From Gracilibacillus sp. YIM 98692 (GTDB lineage: Bacteria; Bacillota; Bacilli; Bacillales; Amphibacillaceae), in NCBI RefSeq assembly GCF_010993965.1, contig NZ_WIXM01000004.1:147207-211206 (forward strand): a stretch of 64,000 nucleotides of DNA, written 5' to 3'. Each line of letters opens with the position of its first letter. Position 1 is the first letter of the stretch. Both the position numbers and the translations under genes were made by a program. This document shows, piece by piece, positions 1 through 8,810 of the stretch. The notes below the pieces were generated by a model, which saw only the letters and a list, made by a program, of their open reading frames with translations, ran no database searches and was not told where the DNA came from.

Positions 1-1
1 T

Positions 2-472
2 ATGCTTATCAAATCCATTAAGAATGGTGAAACCCTAAAAGGTTCTACAGAAGAATGGGTGAATCAATCTTCTGATAGAGCTCGCGAGCTATTACAAGGT
101 GTTGGCAAGAAGAAGTCTCTATCGGTTTCTGATCAATTAAAAGCATGGATCATACAACGCATTGAAACGGAAGCGACACGTAATATTTTATTACGGAAAC
201 AAGAAGAGATTGCTGTGCGCATAAAAAATCGAGAGGTACCTGGGTTTACAGTCCAAAAGGATACGTTAGAAGTAGATCTTATCGAAGCATTTGGTTTTGA
301 TCTGGTATCCGATGGTGCTGTACTCAAGCACTTAGTAAACCAAGAATCGAAACCAGCTGTATCTAAGACTTCATCGTTTGATGCTTCTATTTTTGAAGTG
401 AAGCAAAAATCAAAGAAAATAAGAGGAAAAAAAGAACCAGTTGCTGGGCAACTAGGATTCGAACTATTTTAA
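2..472 (+). CDS. hypothetical protein, possibly 5'-truncated by the window edge
   Basis: The frame is open at the left edge and the first ATG is at base 2, so the true start may lie upstream. The product (156 aa as read) is charged and soluble. A Lys-rich tail from about residue 133 precedes the C-terminal GQLGFELF. No signal peptide or membrane segment is visible. It lies 16 bases upstream of the next gene and probably shares its operon. I do not recognise the family; the context is the plasmid-type block that runs to topB. Confidence 0.6.
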   Translation: MLIKSIKNGETLKGSTEEWVNQSSDRARELLQGVGKKKSLSVSDQLKAWIIQRIETEATRNILLRKQEEIAVRIKNREVPGFTVQKDTLEVDLIEAFGFDLVSDGAVLKHLVNQESKPAVSKTSSFDASIFEVKQKSKKIRGKKEPVAGQLGFELF

Positions 473-488
473 AGGGGAGGAATATGGG

Positions 489-1175
489 ATGATGGAATTT
501 TTACAAGGGGTGTTAGGGTTCCTTTTGAACCTTGCCCAATTTAAATTCGAGATGATGTTAGGATTTGCAGTAGCAATTGAATGCTTGTGGGTGGAAAATT
601 GGATAAAGCAACACATGAAAGAATATATGCAGCAGCAAGTAGAGCTACGAGAGTATCGAAATCCACTATTGGAAAAAGCAGAAAAAGAGGAAGAAGTGGT
701 ACAAACGGCAGAAGATATGGCCGATTCTGTACATAAAGAACCAGTGGTATCAGAACTAGATGAAGCGGCAGTGCAGTTATTAGAGGATTTGCAAGCAGAA
801 TTTGCCGAAGAGGATCAACCAGAAGAACCTTGTATCCATGTTGAAGCGGAAAATTGTCTCACTATGGAAGATTGGTCTGTAGATGAAAACATCGATGAAA
901 TTGCATCAGATGATCGACCAACCTTCCAACCACAAGAAAGCTTTGTCGCATCGGTTGTAGGCTTCGAAGCAAATTTTCTTCATTTAAATTGTTCGGGGAG
1001 AAGAACATGGAAGCAAGTAGCAGATCATATTCACTCAGCATCCATTGAACTCGGTGATTTAGTGTTGGTGCATTGTGATGAACAGAATGTCGTTACATCT
1101 ATATTAACTTTAGATACGGATGTATCAGATGATTATATTATTCCAGATGAAGAATATGATCGAAAAATTGTATAA
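489..1175 (+). CDS. acidic protein with one N-terminal membrane segment
   Basis: A good ribosome site (AAGGGGAGGA, 472-481) precedes two adjacent ATGs. Residues about 2-35 are hydrophobic and form one or two membrane passes; residues 38-140 are Glu-rich and probably coiled or disordered. Residues 150-215 look like a small compact domain beginning at SFVASVVGFEANFLHL. The product is therefore probably membrane-anchored with a cytoplasmic acidic domain. It follows the first gene closely and ends at a strong terminator. Family not recognised; a role in a conjugation or plasmid-maintenance complex is only a guess from context. Confidence 0.7.
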   Translation: MMEFLQGVLGFLLNLAQFKFEMMLGFAVAIECLWVENWIKQHMKEYMQQQVELREYRNPLLEKAEKEEEVVQTAEDMADSVHKEPVVSELDEAAVQLLEDLQAEFAEEDQPEEPCIHVEAENCLTMEDWSVDENIDEIASDDRPTFQPQESFVASVVGFEANFLHLNCSGRRTWKQVADHIHSASIELGDLVLVHCDEQNVVTSILTLDTDVSDDYIIPDEEYDRKIV

Positions 1176-1177
1176 GG

Positions 1178-1205
1178 AAAGGAGAGCGACATTTGTCGCC
1201 CTTTT
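1178..1205 (+). terminator. intrinsic terminator
   Basis: A perfect 6-bp stem GCGACA-tt-TGTCGC (1186-1199) is extended by AAAGG pairing with CCTTT and followed by a short T run. It starts directly after the stop of the acidic membrane protein gene. Confidence 0.75.
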
Positions 1206-1345
1206 CCCATAGGGAAAAAAACATTTTTTCTTATTTTTTTCTATGGGAAAGGTTAAACTATTACTCGGAGGTGGTACTTATTACCCAAAAAAGGGTAATT
1301 TTACTTATTTGTTAGGATAAAAAGTACCTTTTTATAAATAAATTT
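1199..1345. repeat. nested inverted repeats in a 300-base non-coding gap
   Basis: The gap 1176-1477 has no gene. TTTCCCATAG (about 1203-1212) pairs with CTATGGGAAA (1241-1250) around an inner A-run/T-run hairpin. Then GGTACT (1273-1278) pairs with AGTACC (1323-1328) around ATTACCC/GGGTAAT (1280-1299). Such nested symmetry fits a regulatory RNA leader, a protein-binding site or an origin-like structure. No T tail follows the second hairpin, so it is not an obvious terminator. Confidence 0.5.
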
Positions 1346-1477
1346 GCCTACATCGACATGGTTCGACTGAACTATACAAAAAACTTAGGTAAACTATAAA
1401 AGTATTTTTTTAAAAGGACTTTTACAATCATCAATTTATCAATTTTATTATGTATTAACTTTTAATGGGGTGACAAT

Positions 1478-2146
1478 ATGCTGTTAGCAGAAGAAAAAAT
1501 AGAAGATGTGGTGAAAGACTTTCGAAAAAAGAAATTAAACGTTGGGTATATGAAATTTAAGGTGAATATGATGGATCATCAACATCAATCACCCAATCTG
1601 GTCTTACATAGTGACACGACAGAAGGGGTACAACAACAAGCGGATTATTATGATAACATTTCTGATAATCTCATGGCGCTTCAACATCAACTGTTAAAAC
1701 CTTTATATGACCATTTACAAGGACTTTATGAAGTAGAAATAGCAGTGGATGATGAGGGGCATTTTTTAATGGATTCGGTATCTATTAAGTTGCAACTGTT
1801 ATTACCACAAGGTATTGATAACATGAAAGCTCATTTATATACACGTTTACAACCTTATTGTCTCCTTTATAAATATATTCATAAGATGGAATTTAAAGGA
1901 ACTAGAGGACAACTTCGCAACGTGTTGTTTCATGCTGAACTGAATCCAAAGGAAATCAACAAAATCTTTAAGCAATCTCAAGTGAATTATAATATTTTGA
2001 ATCATTGGATGACGATCGTTCATAAAGTTTGTCGAGATATTTACACAGATAATGAGCACTCTTATTCAAATGGGTTTCGGGTTGTTGCGGGGAAGATGCA
2101 TTATCATAATCGTACTATTCGTCGTATGAAGAAGTTTACATTATAA
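1478..2146 (+). CDS. hypothetical soluble protein
   Basis: The start is ATG at 1478 after GGGGTGAC, the only plausible site. The 222-aa product has no signal peptide or membrane segment. It contains several HxH-rich stretches (DHQHQS near residue 30, MHYHNR near 210) and a basic C terminus. It begins a plus-strand run with the next two genes (spacings of 16 and 23 bases). Family not recognised. Confidence 0.65.
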   Translation: MLLAEEKIEDVVKDFRKKKLNVGYMKFKVNMMDHQHQSPNLVLHSDTTEGVQQQADYYDNISDNLMALQHQLLKPLYDHLQGLYEVEIAVDDEGHFLMDSVSIKLQLLLPQGIDNMKAHLYTRLQPYCLLYKYIHKMEFKGTRGQLRNVLFHAELNPKEINKIFKQSQVNYNILNHWMTIVHKVCRDIYTDNEHSYSNGFRVVAGKMHYHNRTIRRMKKFTL

Positions 2147-2162
2147 AAGAAGGGGATGTCAT

Positions 2163-2711
2163 ATGTACTGGATTTACACAGGAATGGTTGATTTTGTACC
2201 TAAACCGGAGGAACGTCAACAATCTGCTACGGGTAATGGTATAGAGCAAAAAGATATGGGAAGTTTCTTTATGGAGATGGGGGCTTCCCTCGATGAATAC
2301 GCACCACTTGTTGGGTTTTTATTTACAGCTATCCTAGCTTTAATGTTTGTATATGGTGTTGTTAAACTAGGATATGCTCTTACGACGAAGACGGGGATGC
2401 AATTAAAAGGGTCTACAGGAATGTTGATTACCATCCCCATTATCGTGGTGTCGGTTCGATTGTTTTTTATCTTTTCCTTTACAACAAAAAAACCGGATGT
2501 TACACTCATTGTAAGTGATGTGATAGCTTTTGTTCAAGGAACTGGGTTTTATACCGCTTTAGGAATGGTCTTAATTGCCTTGATTATGCGGTTGTTTTAT
2601 AAATTACTCAATCACCCAGAGTATGGTAGGTGGAGTAAACGGCTCTTTCAAGGAGCTGTCCTCCTTACCATTTTATCTGCTATCATGCCGACTGTAATTC
2701 AGAGCATTTAA
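2163..2711 (+). CDS. multi-pass membrane protein, possibly conjugation-related
   Basis: The 182-aa product has a polar N-terminal region (residues 1-43) followed by about four hydrophobic segments near residues 47-67, 83-102, 112-140 and 163-180. The start is ATG 2163 after AAGGGGATG. Small proteins with clustered helices next to topB occur in transfer regions of Gram-positive plasmids and ICEs, so a role in the transfer pore is possible but not shown. There is no VirB2/TrbC motif that I can name. Confidence 0.6.
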   Translation: MYWIYTGMVDFVPKPEERQQSATGNGIEQKDMGSFFMEMGASLDEYAPLVGFLFTAILALMFVYGVVKLGYALTTKTGMQLKGSTGMLITIPIIVVSVRLFFIFSFTTKKPDVTLIVSDVIAFVQGTGFYTALGMVLIALIMRLFYKLLNHPEYGRWSKRLFQGAVLLTILSAIMPTVIQSI

Positions 2712-2734
2712 GCATGGAGTGGAGGGGGATTACG

Positions 2735-3388
2735 ATGCTACGTGTTGTCGTGGATAATACGATAAAATATAAAAGAAAGAAAAAGGACATTCCAACTTGT
2801 CGTACACATTGCGAACTGTTTGATCCATTCACTGAAGAATGTGGCGTATTTAAAGATGTAAAAGTAGATGATCCAAGCATTGCCATCCGCTGTGGTCATA
2901 TGATTCCGAAAGAGGAACCAGAAGATGAATCTCTTTATCTTCCTTCGACGATAGAGGATGAGGAGGAGTCTGATTATGTTTTAACAGAAGAGATCGTATC
3001 TTATGATAACGATAATACATTCTATGAATTTAACGGGGAAAAATTTGTGGAAAAGGATTCTTCTTATCCGTCTAAACCAGATTATGATTCCCAACGAGAA
3101 GATGCGATTTGGTATATTTCAGAGGACGAGTCATTTGGTTGCTGGATTATTAATAAATCGAAACATAAATTTTTGGATGTTAGCCATACAAAAGAAGTAA
3201 AAAAAGGATGGCATGAAAAGGTATATCAATCTCCTTTTCCGCTTCATGATCACAAAGCTGCGTTAACCTTAGCGTCCAAAATGGTGTGGTTTGTGGATAG
3301 AGATGGTTATGGTCAGTATGCGTTATTGCATGATGGGAAAGTAGCTATGATTTCATCTCCTCGTCCGAAGGGCTGGAAGCCATCCTAA
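2735..3388 (+). CDS. acidic protein with N-terminal four-cysteine motif
   Basis: I prefer ATG 2735 over the upstream in-frame ATG 2714 because GGAGGGGG (2721-2728) sits at the right distance only from 2735. The 217-aa product has cysteines in a CxxxC-x9-C-x16-C arrangement in its first 55 residues (CRTHC, EECG, IRCGH), which could bind zinc. An acidic linker and a mixed C-terminal domain (about residues 95-217, Trp-rich) follow. Its location at the end of the membrane-protein run suggests co-transcription. Family not recognised. Confidence 0.65.
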   Translation: MLRVVVDNTIKYKRKKKDIPTCRTHCELFDPFTEECGVFKDVKVDDPSIAIRCGHMIPKEEPEDESLYLPSTIEDEEESDYVLTEEIVSYDNDNTFYEFNGEKFVEKDSSYPSKPDYDSQREDAIWYISEDESFGCWIINKSKHKFLDVSHTKEVKKGWHEKVYQSPFPLHDHKAALTLASKMVWFVDRDGYGQYALLHDGKVAMISSPRPKGWKPS

Positions 3389-3420
3389 ATTCGTATCTAT
3401 GCAGAGAATTATATTTTTGC

Positions 3421-3512
3421 TATAATAACGTTAATAATGAATAGCAAAAGGGAGTCCCCCTAACAGACCTAGGTATGTTGCATACCTACTTTGTTAGGTG
3501 GGCTCTTTTTTT
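3421..3512 (+). ncRNA. short hairpin RNA or attenuator upstream of the receiver-like gene
   Basis: A consensus TATAAT lies at 3421-3426. About 25 bases later an RNA-like region begins with AAAAGGGAGTCCCCC and forms a long stem: CCTAACA (3459-3465) pairs with TGTTAGG (3492-3498), and the GAG/CTC arms also pair. An inner hairpin AGGTATG/CATACCT sits in the loop and nine Ts end the structure. This is an intrinsic terminator, so the product would be a small RNA of about 80 bases or a conditional terminator for the gene at 3542. The hairpin RNA at 7453-7595 starts with closely similar bases. Confidence 0.55.
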
Positions 3513-3541
3513 TTGCTTGTAGTGGAAAGGAGGTCTTTTTC

Positions 3542-3967
3542 ATGTCGCAAGAATTATGGATTGTAGACAAGCAATTATCTTTTCGTGAAGGGTTACAGTT
3601 CTTGTTGCAGCAACATTTGGAACATTTAGAAGTCCAAACATTTTCGTCTGTGGAACAATTACCCTTCCATAACAGTAGTCAAGTGGCTTTAGTTATCATC
3701 GAGCCCTTTCTGCAGAATCATTTACTTCGTTATGTACAGCAATTAAAGCAATGTCACATTCCCACTGCATTCATCACGATGGAGCAGGAGAAGGAGAGGT
3801 TATTATTTTATTTAGGCATGCATATGGAAGGCTATCTTATGAAGGATATGTCTACGAATGACTTAATCAGAGTAATAGATTCCTTATTGCAAGGGGGGCG
3901 ATATCTCCATCCACATCTTGGTTCCATGTTGTTAGATTCAACGTACACAACACTTATTCAAAAATGA
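3542..3967 (+). CDS. stand-alone receiver-like protein lacking the phosphoacceptor Asp
   Basis: The start is ATG 3542, nine bases after AAAGGAGG; the longer upstream frame would run through the terminator stem. The 141-aa product matches the receiver domain of NarL/LuxR-type response regulators: LWIVDKQ at residues 5-11, a hydrophobic strand VALVIIEP where the phosphorylated Asp is normally found (Glu here), a Thr strand AFITME, and GYLMKDMS with the conserved Lys. It ends at the usual receiver terminus and carries no HTH. It is probably a phosphorylation-independent regulator or partner protein. A relation to the LuxR-type protein at 7597-8265 is possible. Confidence 0.6.
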   Translation: MSQELWIVDKQLSFREGLQFLLQQHLEHLEVQTFSSVEQLPFHNSSQVALVIIEPFLQNHLLRYVQQLKQCHIPTAFITMEQEKERLLFYLGMHMEGYLMKDMSTNDLIRVIDSLLQGGRYLHPHLGSMLLDSTYTTLIQK

Positions 3968-4032
3968 TATTTACTTTCGGTGTAATATATGGTATATTTA
4001 TTTTAAACACAAAGCACTGGGAGGAATTAATT

Positions 4033-4341
4033 ATGCATACAATTGCTATTTTTGGAGGATCGCAAGAGAACACTTTTAAGAAAATTGGAGCAAAACACCA
4101 TTGTAGAGTACTTTTTCATAATGGGAAGACCAGGAATGGTGGATTAAAGCGTGAATTTAAAAATATTATCAAAAAAGCGGATGTCGTGATTGTGTTGTAT
4201 GGAGCATGTGGTCATGTTTCCGTTGATTGTGTTAAAGAAGTGAGTAAGAAACTAGGAAAAAAAGTTTTATTTCATAAAGGATTTGGTGCATCTGGTGCTA
4301 TTCAAAAAGGGGTCCATGCGATGGACAAACAAGCAGCATAA
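4033..4341 (+). CDS. DUF2325-family protein
   Basis: ATG 4033 follows GGGAGGA at good spacing; the longer frame from 3964 has no ribosome site. The 102-aa product has the DUF2325 pattern: IAIFGGSQ at the N terminus, FHNGKTRN in the middle, a strand ADVVIVLYGACGHVS, and a last segment KKVLFHKGFGASG. DUF2325 proteins are small and of unknown biochemical role, and are common in Firmicutes and on plasmids. It lies 20 bases upstream of topB. Confidence 0.75.
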   Translation: MHTIAIFGGSQENTFKKIGAKHHCRVLFHNGKTRNGGLKREFKNIIKKADVVIVLYGACGHVSVDCVKEVSKKLGKKVLFHKGFGASGAIQKGVHAMDKQAA

Positions 4342-4361
4342 CGTAAAGAAGGTGAGAATTA

Positions 4362-6528
4362 GTGACGAAACCTCTGATCATTTGTGAAAAGCCGGATCAA
4401 GCACAAAAGCTTGCAGATCCATTCCCGCACCAAAAAGGAAAAGGGCACATCAAAATACAAAGTTGTGATGTTTTCCCTGATGGGGCAATCGTAACCAATG
4501 CGGTGGGACATGTTCTGCAACTAAAAGATCCAAAAGCGTACGATGAAAAGTGGAAGGAGTGGAATGTTGAAAACTTGCCGATCATTCCACCAGATTACCA
4601 ATTTGAATATGAAGTGGATCCTTCCAAAAAAGGTTTGTTTCAAGAGATTAAGAAATGGGTGTATTCGAATGATATTTCTTATATCGTGAATGCAGGTGAT
4701 CCAGCTCGTGAGGGTCAAGCCATTATCGATGAGGTACTTACTTTTTTAAATAATAAAAAGCGAGTGAAACGATTTTGGTCCACCTCTTTATCTAAAAAAT
4801 CCGTCAAACGTACCTTTCTAAACTTAAAAGACAACAACGATTATCAACATTTATATCAGGAATCATTGGCAAGGCAACATGCCGATTGGATCATTGGCAT
4901 GAATTTTACTCGTTTAATGACCAGGTTGATTCAAGCCAAAGGAATTCAAGGTAAGCAGGCTATTTTTTCAATTGGGAGATGCCAAATACCCTTAACCTCT
5001 ATCATCTATGATAGGGAAGTGGCTATTGAATCCTTTGAATCCGAGCCCTATTGGGATGTGATGGCTACTATTCAGACAGCTAGCGGTACATTTCAGGCAC
5101 AATGGTTTAATGAAAAGCAAACACATATATTTCAAAAGCAAGGAGCGGAAGCCTTACAAGATATTTGTAGGGGGAAAAATGCTTATATTTATGATGTCAA
5201 AAAGGGAATCCAAGCAAGAATTGGCCCCGACTTTTTATAACCTGCCTGCTATACAAGCAGCTGCAAATAAAAAGATGGGCATTTCTTCTAAAAAGACATT
5301 ATCTATATTACAACGGCTATACGAACGAGGTTTAATTAGCTACCCAAGAGCAGAGCCGGTACATGTGACAGAGGAAGAATCCAAAACATTTCCGACCATA
5401 CTGGATAACCTAAAAGAAATACCCTTTTATCAACAGCATATTCCGGATCCTTATCCGGATTTGACGAAAGTTAAGCGATATACAGATGCTTCTAAAACGG
5501 ATGATCATTATGCTATTATTTTAACCGAAGAAAAAGTAGATCCTAGTACGCTCGACAGAGAAGAAAAGGTGCTTTACGATATGATTGCTCGCTCTATGAT
5601 TGCTGCTCATTTACCACCCTATAAATATGAGCAAACGGAAATCATAGCTGTTATTCACGAAAGCTTCTCATTCAAAGCCAAAGGGAAAAAGACCATCGAC
5701 CTAGGGTGGAAGCGTTTGTATCCACGAGACGATGGAAAGGGACAGGAAGCACCACTAATACTACATGTAGAGCAAGGAGAATACTTAGACGTTCAGAGTA
5801 TGCAGCTATCCGAGGGAATGACTAGTGCTCCGAAGCGATTCTCACAAGGGGATCTAGTACAGTTAATGTCTAACGCTAAAGCATATATGACAGAAGAAGA
5901 AAAGAAGGATTTTACAAAAAATGAACTATCATTAGGAACCGTAGCCACAAGAGCAGATATTATCGAAAAGGTAATCAAAGTTGGTTACATTCGTATTGAG
6001 AAGAATAAAGTTTACTTAAAGCCGAAAGGTCGTTTATTGATGGAAGCCTTAAAAGAAGAATCTTTCTTTACATCACCACTGACGACAGGGAAAATGGAAC
6101 AAACATTATCGGAGATTGGGAAAGGAAAACAAACATATCATTCGTTTGTGCAACGAGTAGCGGAGATTACACAGCAGCGAATACCTGCCATTCAAGAAAG
6201 GTCTCATGCCTGGGACTTCCAATCGTATCATCACTATTTTCAGAAAGAAGAGTCAATTGGAGCTTGCCTGGCTTGTGGTGAAGAGGTAATAGAGTTAAAG
6301 GACTTTTATGGATGCAGTGGTTATCGCCAATCACATCAATGTCGTTTTAAAGTAAATAAAAAAATAGCTGGTAAATCGATATCTTTACGTTATGTCAAAG
6401 ATTTACTAACAAAAGGACAAACGGAGTTCATTACAGGGTTTCAGAGCTCCACCAAAGAAGGAACATTTAATGCCTGTTTAGTATGGGATGAGACCAAAGG
6501 AAAAATTGGCTTTCGATTTACACGGTGA
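4362..6528 (+). pseudogene. topB: DNA topoisomerase III, split by a frameshift and lacking one TOPRIM Asp
   Basis: Two overlapping frames (4362-5240 and about 5200-6528) together encode a type IA topoisomerase of about 722 aa, the normal TopB length. The GTG start follows AAGAAGGTGAG. The first frame carries the TOPRIM Glu (CEKPDQA, residue 9) and DPAREGQ at residues 113-119, where the family has DxDREG; the second Asp is Ala (codon 4704-4706). The second frame carries the catalytic Tyr in GLISYPRAE (codon 5341-5343) and a C-terminal Cys-rich region (CLACGEE). The frames join in the A5 run near 5198-5202; four As would restore the reading frame. Plasmid TopB enzymes decatenate replicating or transferring DNA. 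It is either decayed, misread, or made by frameshifting. Confidence 0.8.
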
Positions 6529-6548
6529 TGACAAGGGGAGGAGTTAAT

Positions 6549-7391
6549 ATGCATTCAGCAACATTAGCAAATCAAAAGATCGTCAGTGCTCGAGAGTATC
6601 ATGCAGAAGTACATGGTAGTCGTCTATATTGTATGGACAAGTCTTGTCACGTTCCGGTTATATTTGTACCTGGTAACGAAGAAAAAACGCCTCATTTTAA
6701 AACCACTGGTAAAAATGATTCAAAGCATGTAGAGTCTTATGGCTTTTACAAGCCGTTATCGTTTATAGAGACCATTCAGAAAGTGGAAGAATACCAGGAA
6801 GACTTTTTAAAGGAAAGAGGAATGAAAGAGAATATCGTACGCTTGAATTTTAATAAATTAGATCCAGATTATGAGCCTAAAACGGTAGATAGGGATCCAA
6901 AACAACAGAAAAAAGAGGATACATCTGAAATTAAAATCAAAGCAGAACAAGACACGCCAAACAGCATCACTTCCCTTTCTTCCCTGGTAAAATTAATGAC
7001 GTCATCCGATCCTGATATTCTAAGCTCCATCATTGTAAGTATCAAAGGGAAGAAAATACCAATTTATTCACTTATTATTAACCAAGAGGAAGCACATGAA
7101 AAGGTATGGCACGATGAAATAATTTCGAATGTCGGTTATTTTGTGTTCGGTGAAATCGATAAAGTCTTACGAAGAGAAAAAGTCATGTATATCAATTTTA
7201 AACCAGTCAATCAGGTGCTTTTTTCATTGGTAATTTTCGATCAGTATTTCAAGTACTTTTCATATACAGATGACGAGTTAATAGGCAAGAATGTTCTAGC
7301 ATGGGGACATCTTCGTAAAAATACATATCAGGACAAAAATACGACGGAAATGGCCATAAAGTCCGATAAATATATAGAGTTCTTAAAATAA
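6549..7391 (+). CDS. hypothetical protein with N-terminal Cys/His motif (CoiA-like)
   Basis: ATG 6549 follows AGGGGAGGAG, better than the upstream in-frame ATG at 6525 that overlaps the topB stop. The 280-aa protein has YCMDKSCHVPVIF at about residues 27-39, then PHFKTTGKNDSKH, resembling the zinc-finger and HF...H motif at the N terminus of CoiA-type proteins. The C-terminal half (about 140-280) is a separate domain with SIKGKKIPIYSL and an aromatic FDQYFKYF segment that I do not recognise. It is probably in the topB operon. Confidence 0.6.
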   Translation: MHSATLANQKIVSAREYHAEVHGSRLYCMDKSCHVPVIFVPGNEEKTPHFKTTGKNDSKHVESYGFYKPLSFIETIQKVEEYQEDFLKERGMKENIVRLNFNKLDPDYEPKTVDRDPKQQKKEDTSEIKIKAEQDTPNSITSLSSLVKLMTSSDPDILSSIIVSIKGKKIPIYSLIINQEEAHEKVWHDEIISNVGYFVFGEIDKVLRREKVMYINFKPVNQVLFSLVIFDQYFKYFSYTDDELIGKNVLAWGHLRKNTYQDKNTTEMAIKSDKYIEFLK

Positions 7392-7452
7392 GAGAGAATA
7401 AAAGTTTGTAGAACGTAACGGTTTTACAAGCTTTTTTTATCAGCTCAGTTAC

Positions 7453-7595
7453 TTGAAAAACGTTAAAGATATGGTAGAATATATCTATAATGATATAGGA
7501 AAAGCGGGAATCCCCCGAAAAGATCTGATGCCTACACGATACGTGTGTTTATTTTTGGTGCATTCATTGGATTTTTTCGGGGGATTCTTATTTTC
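7453..7595 (+). ncRNA. short hairpin RNA convergent with the LuxR-type gene
   Basis: TTGAAA (7453-7458) and TAGAAT (7475-7480) are spaced 16 bases apart and make a good promoter. The transcript would begin near 7487 and form GAATCCCCCGAAAA (7508-7521) paired with TTTTCGGGGGATTC (about 7574-7587), with inner CACG/CGTG, then TTATTTTC. A 14-bp G/C-containing stem with a T-rich tail is a terminator or small RNA. It starts with AAAAGCGGGAATCCCCC, close to the opening of the RNA at 3421-3512. Its 3' end touches the 3' end of the opposite-strand gene 7597-8265. Confidence 0.5.
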
Positions 7596-7596
7596 T

Positions 7597-8265
7597 TTAT
7601 ACAACGTCTATAATACCCAGTTTAATACTTTTGTAAATGGTGTGTGACATGTTATCCGCTTTTAATTTTTGTAAAAGGCGTTGCTTGTGATTTTGTACGG
7701 TCGAAACACCGATGGACAGGTGGTTCGAAACTATATCTGTGCGAGACCCAATATTCACGAAACATTCTAACACATCTAATTCCCGATTGGTGAGCAACCT
7801 CTTTCCTTTCCATCTATTAACGACTAATACCCGAGTCTTACGGCTATTTTGTAGCATGATAGGTTCTTGCTGCTGTACAGATTCAACTAAATATTGATGA
7901 TAAGAAGCACTTAAATAGCTGAGGTATTTTTCACTTACGTCCAACATCTCATAAAAGTCTAAGTCATCCACGTTCACTAAGTAGTAAAAGCCGTTTAAAA
8001 TAAACGATGATACGGTATGCAAAGACAGATGTTGTTTCGCGCGGATCAAGATTTTGGTCTTGGATAATGTATGTAAGGTGGAAAGGAAAGGTTTATATTG
8101 TTCAAATAGGTCACCTTTTTCTGCATCGTTAATATAAAGTACGAGATAATTCGGTAATGTAAGAGTATGCGTAATATTGCTGTGTTGTTTTATATCAAGC
8201 CGATTGGTATCCAGTATGTCTCCTTGCAGGTTTACTATTACCCAGGTAACCGGTAGGTTATTCAT
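7597..8265 (-). CDS. LuxR-type HTH regulator with degenerate receiver-like N terminus
   Basis: I place the start at the second Met (8265), which follows AAGGGG at 8 bases; the upstream ATG has a poor ribosome site. The 222-aa product ends with a clear GerE/LuxR HTH: LLTNRELDVLECFVNIGSR, then STVQNHKQRLLQKL (about residues 158-215). The N-terminal 140 residues resemble a receiver fold by length and spacing but have no recognisable phosphoacceptor. It is transcribed toward the hairpin RNA at 7453-7595. It probably controls element functions; its target is unknown. Confidence 0.75.
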   Translation of the reverse strand: MNNLPVTWVIVNLQGDILDTNRLDIKQHSNITHTLTLPNYLVLYINDAEKGDLFEQYKPFLSTLHTLSKTKILIRAKQHLSLHTVSSFILNGFYYLVNVDDLDFYEMLDVSEKYLSYLSASYHQYLVESVQQQEPIMLQNSRKTRVLVVNRWKGKRLLTNRELDVLECFVNIGSRTDIVSNHLSIGVSTVQNHKQRLLQKLKADNMSHTIYKSIKLGIIDVV

Positions 8266-8499
8266 TGGATGAACCCCTTGTTTAAGTATTGTCAGCATAT
8301 ACGCATCTCACAACATAAGCCTCATTTATATCGAGTATTCTTTTTTGTCTTAATCCAAATAGTTGATGCGCATGAACCTTATCCATATAATACCATTATA
8401 TGTCATAAGATAAAAGTTATTTTATAAAAATAATTTTATGATATGATGTAGATGTGCTATTTATAGTGTATATTTACCTGATAAGGGAAGTGACAAATC

Positions 8500-8790
8500 A
8501 TGAAACAGTTAGACTTATTCGGGGAAGAGTCGAATTTACCCCATAAAAGAGATCACCCAGCCACTATCACTTTGGATGTGGGAAAAAGAGTAAAAGTAAG
8601 AGATGTTACAGAAGTGGAAGGGAATGCATTATCGATTGAAGACTATTATTATTTGCTTCCTTTCCGCAATCGTAAAGGTGTCATTGAAAGCAAGAGACAA
8701 AATATACAGAAAAACCTTTATACATATGTTGTGGCATTTGATACGGATGTGAAAGGGTGTTTTTATGGAGCAGATTTAATCACTCTATAA
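8500..8790 (+). CDS. small hypothetical protein
   Basis: The 96-aa product starts MKQLDLFG, a motif often seen at the ends or starts of phage and plasmid proteins that bind a sliding clamp (QLDLF); this is an inference only. The start ATG 8500 is preceded by AAGGGAAGTGAC. An AT-rich promoter region with TATGATATGATG lies about 55 bases upstream. It is followed 20 bases later by the double-HTH regulator gene, likely in the same operon. Confidence 0.65.
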   Translation: MKQLDLFGEESNLPHKRDHPATITLDVGKRVKVRDVTEVEGNALSIEDYYYLLPFRNRKGVIESKRQNIQKNLYTYVVAFDTDVKGCFYGADLITL

Positions 8791-8810
8791 TTAGAAAGGA
8801 GTAAAGATGA

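Noticed and set aside
5190..5215. Programmed frameshift in topB
   Set aside because: There is no X-XXY-YYZ slippery heptamer or downstream structure in the right place; together with the lost TOPRIM Asp, decay or read error is more likely.
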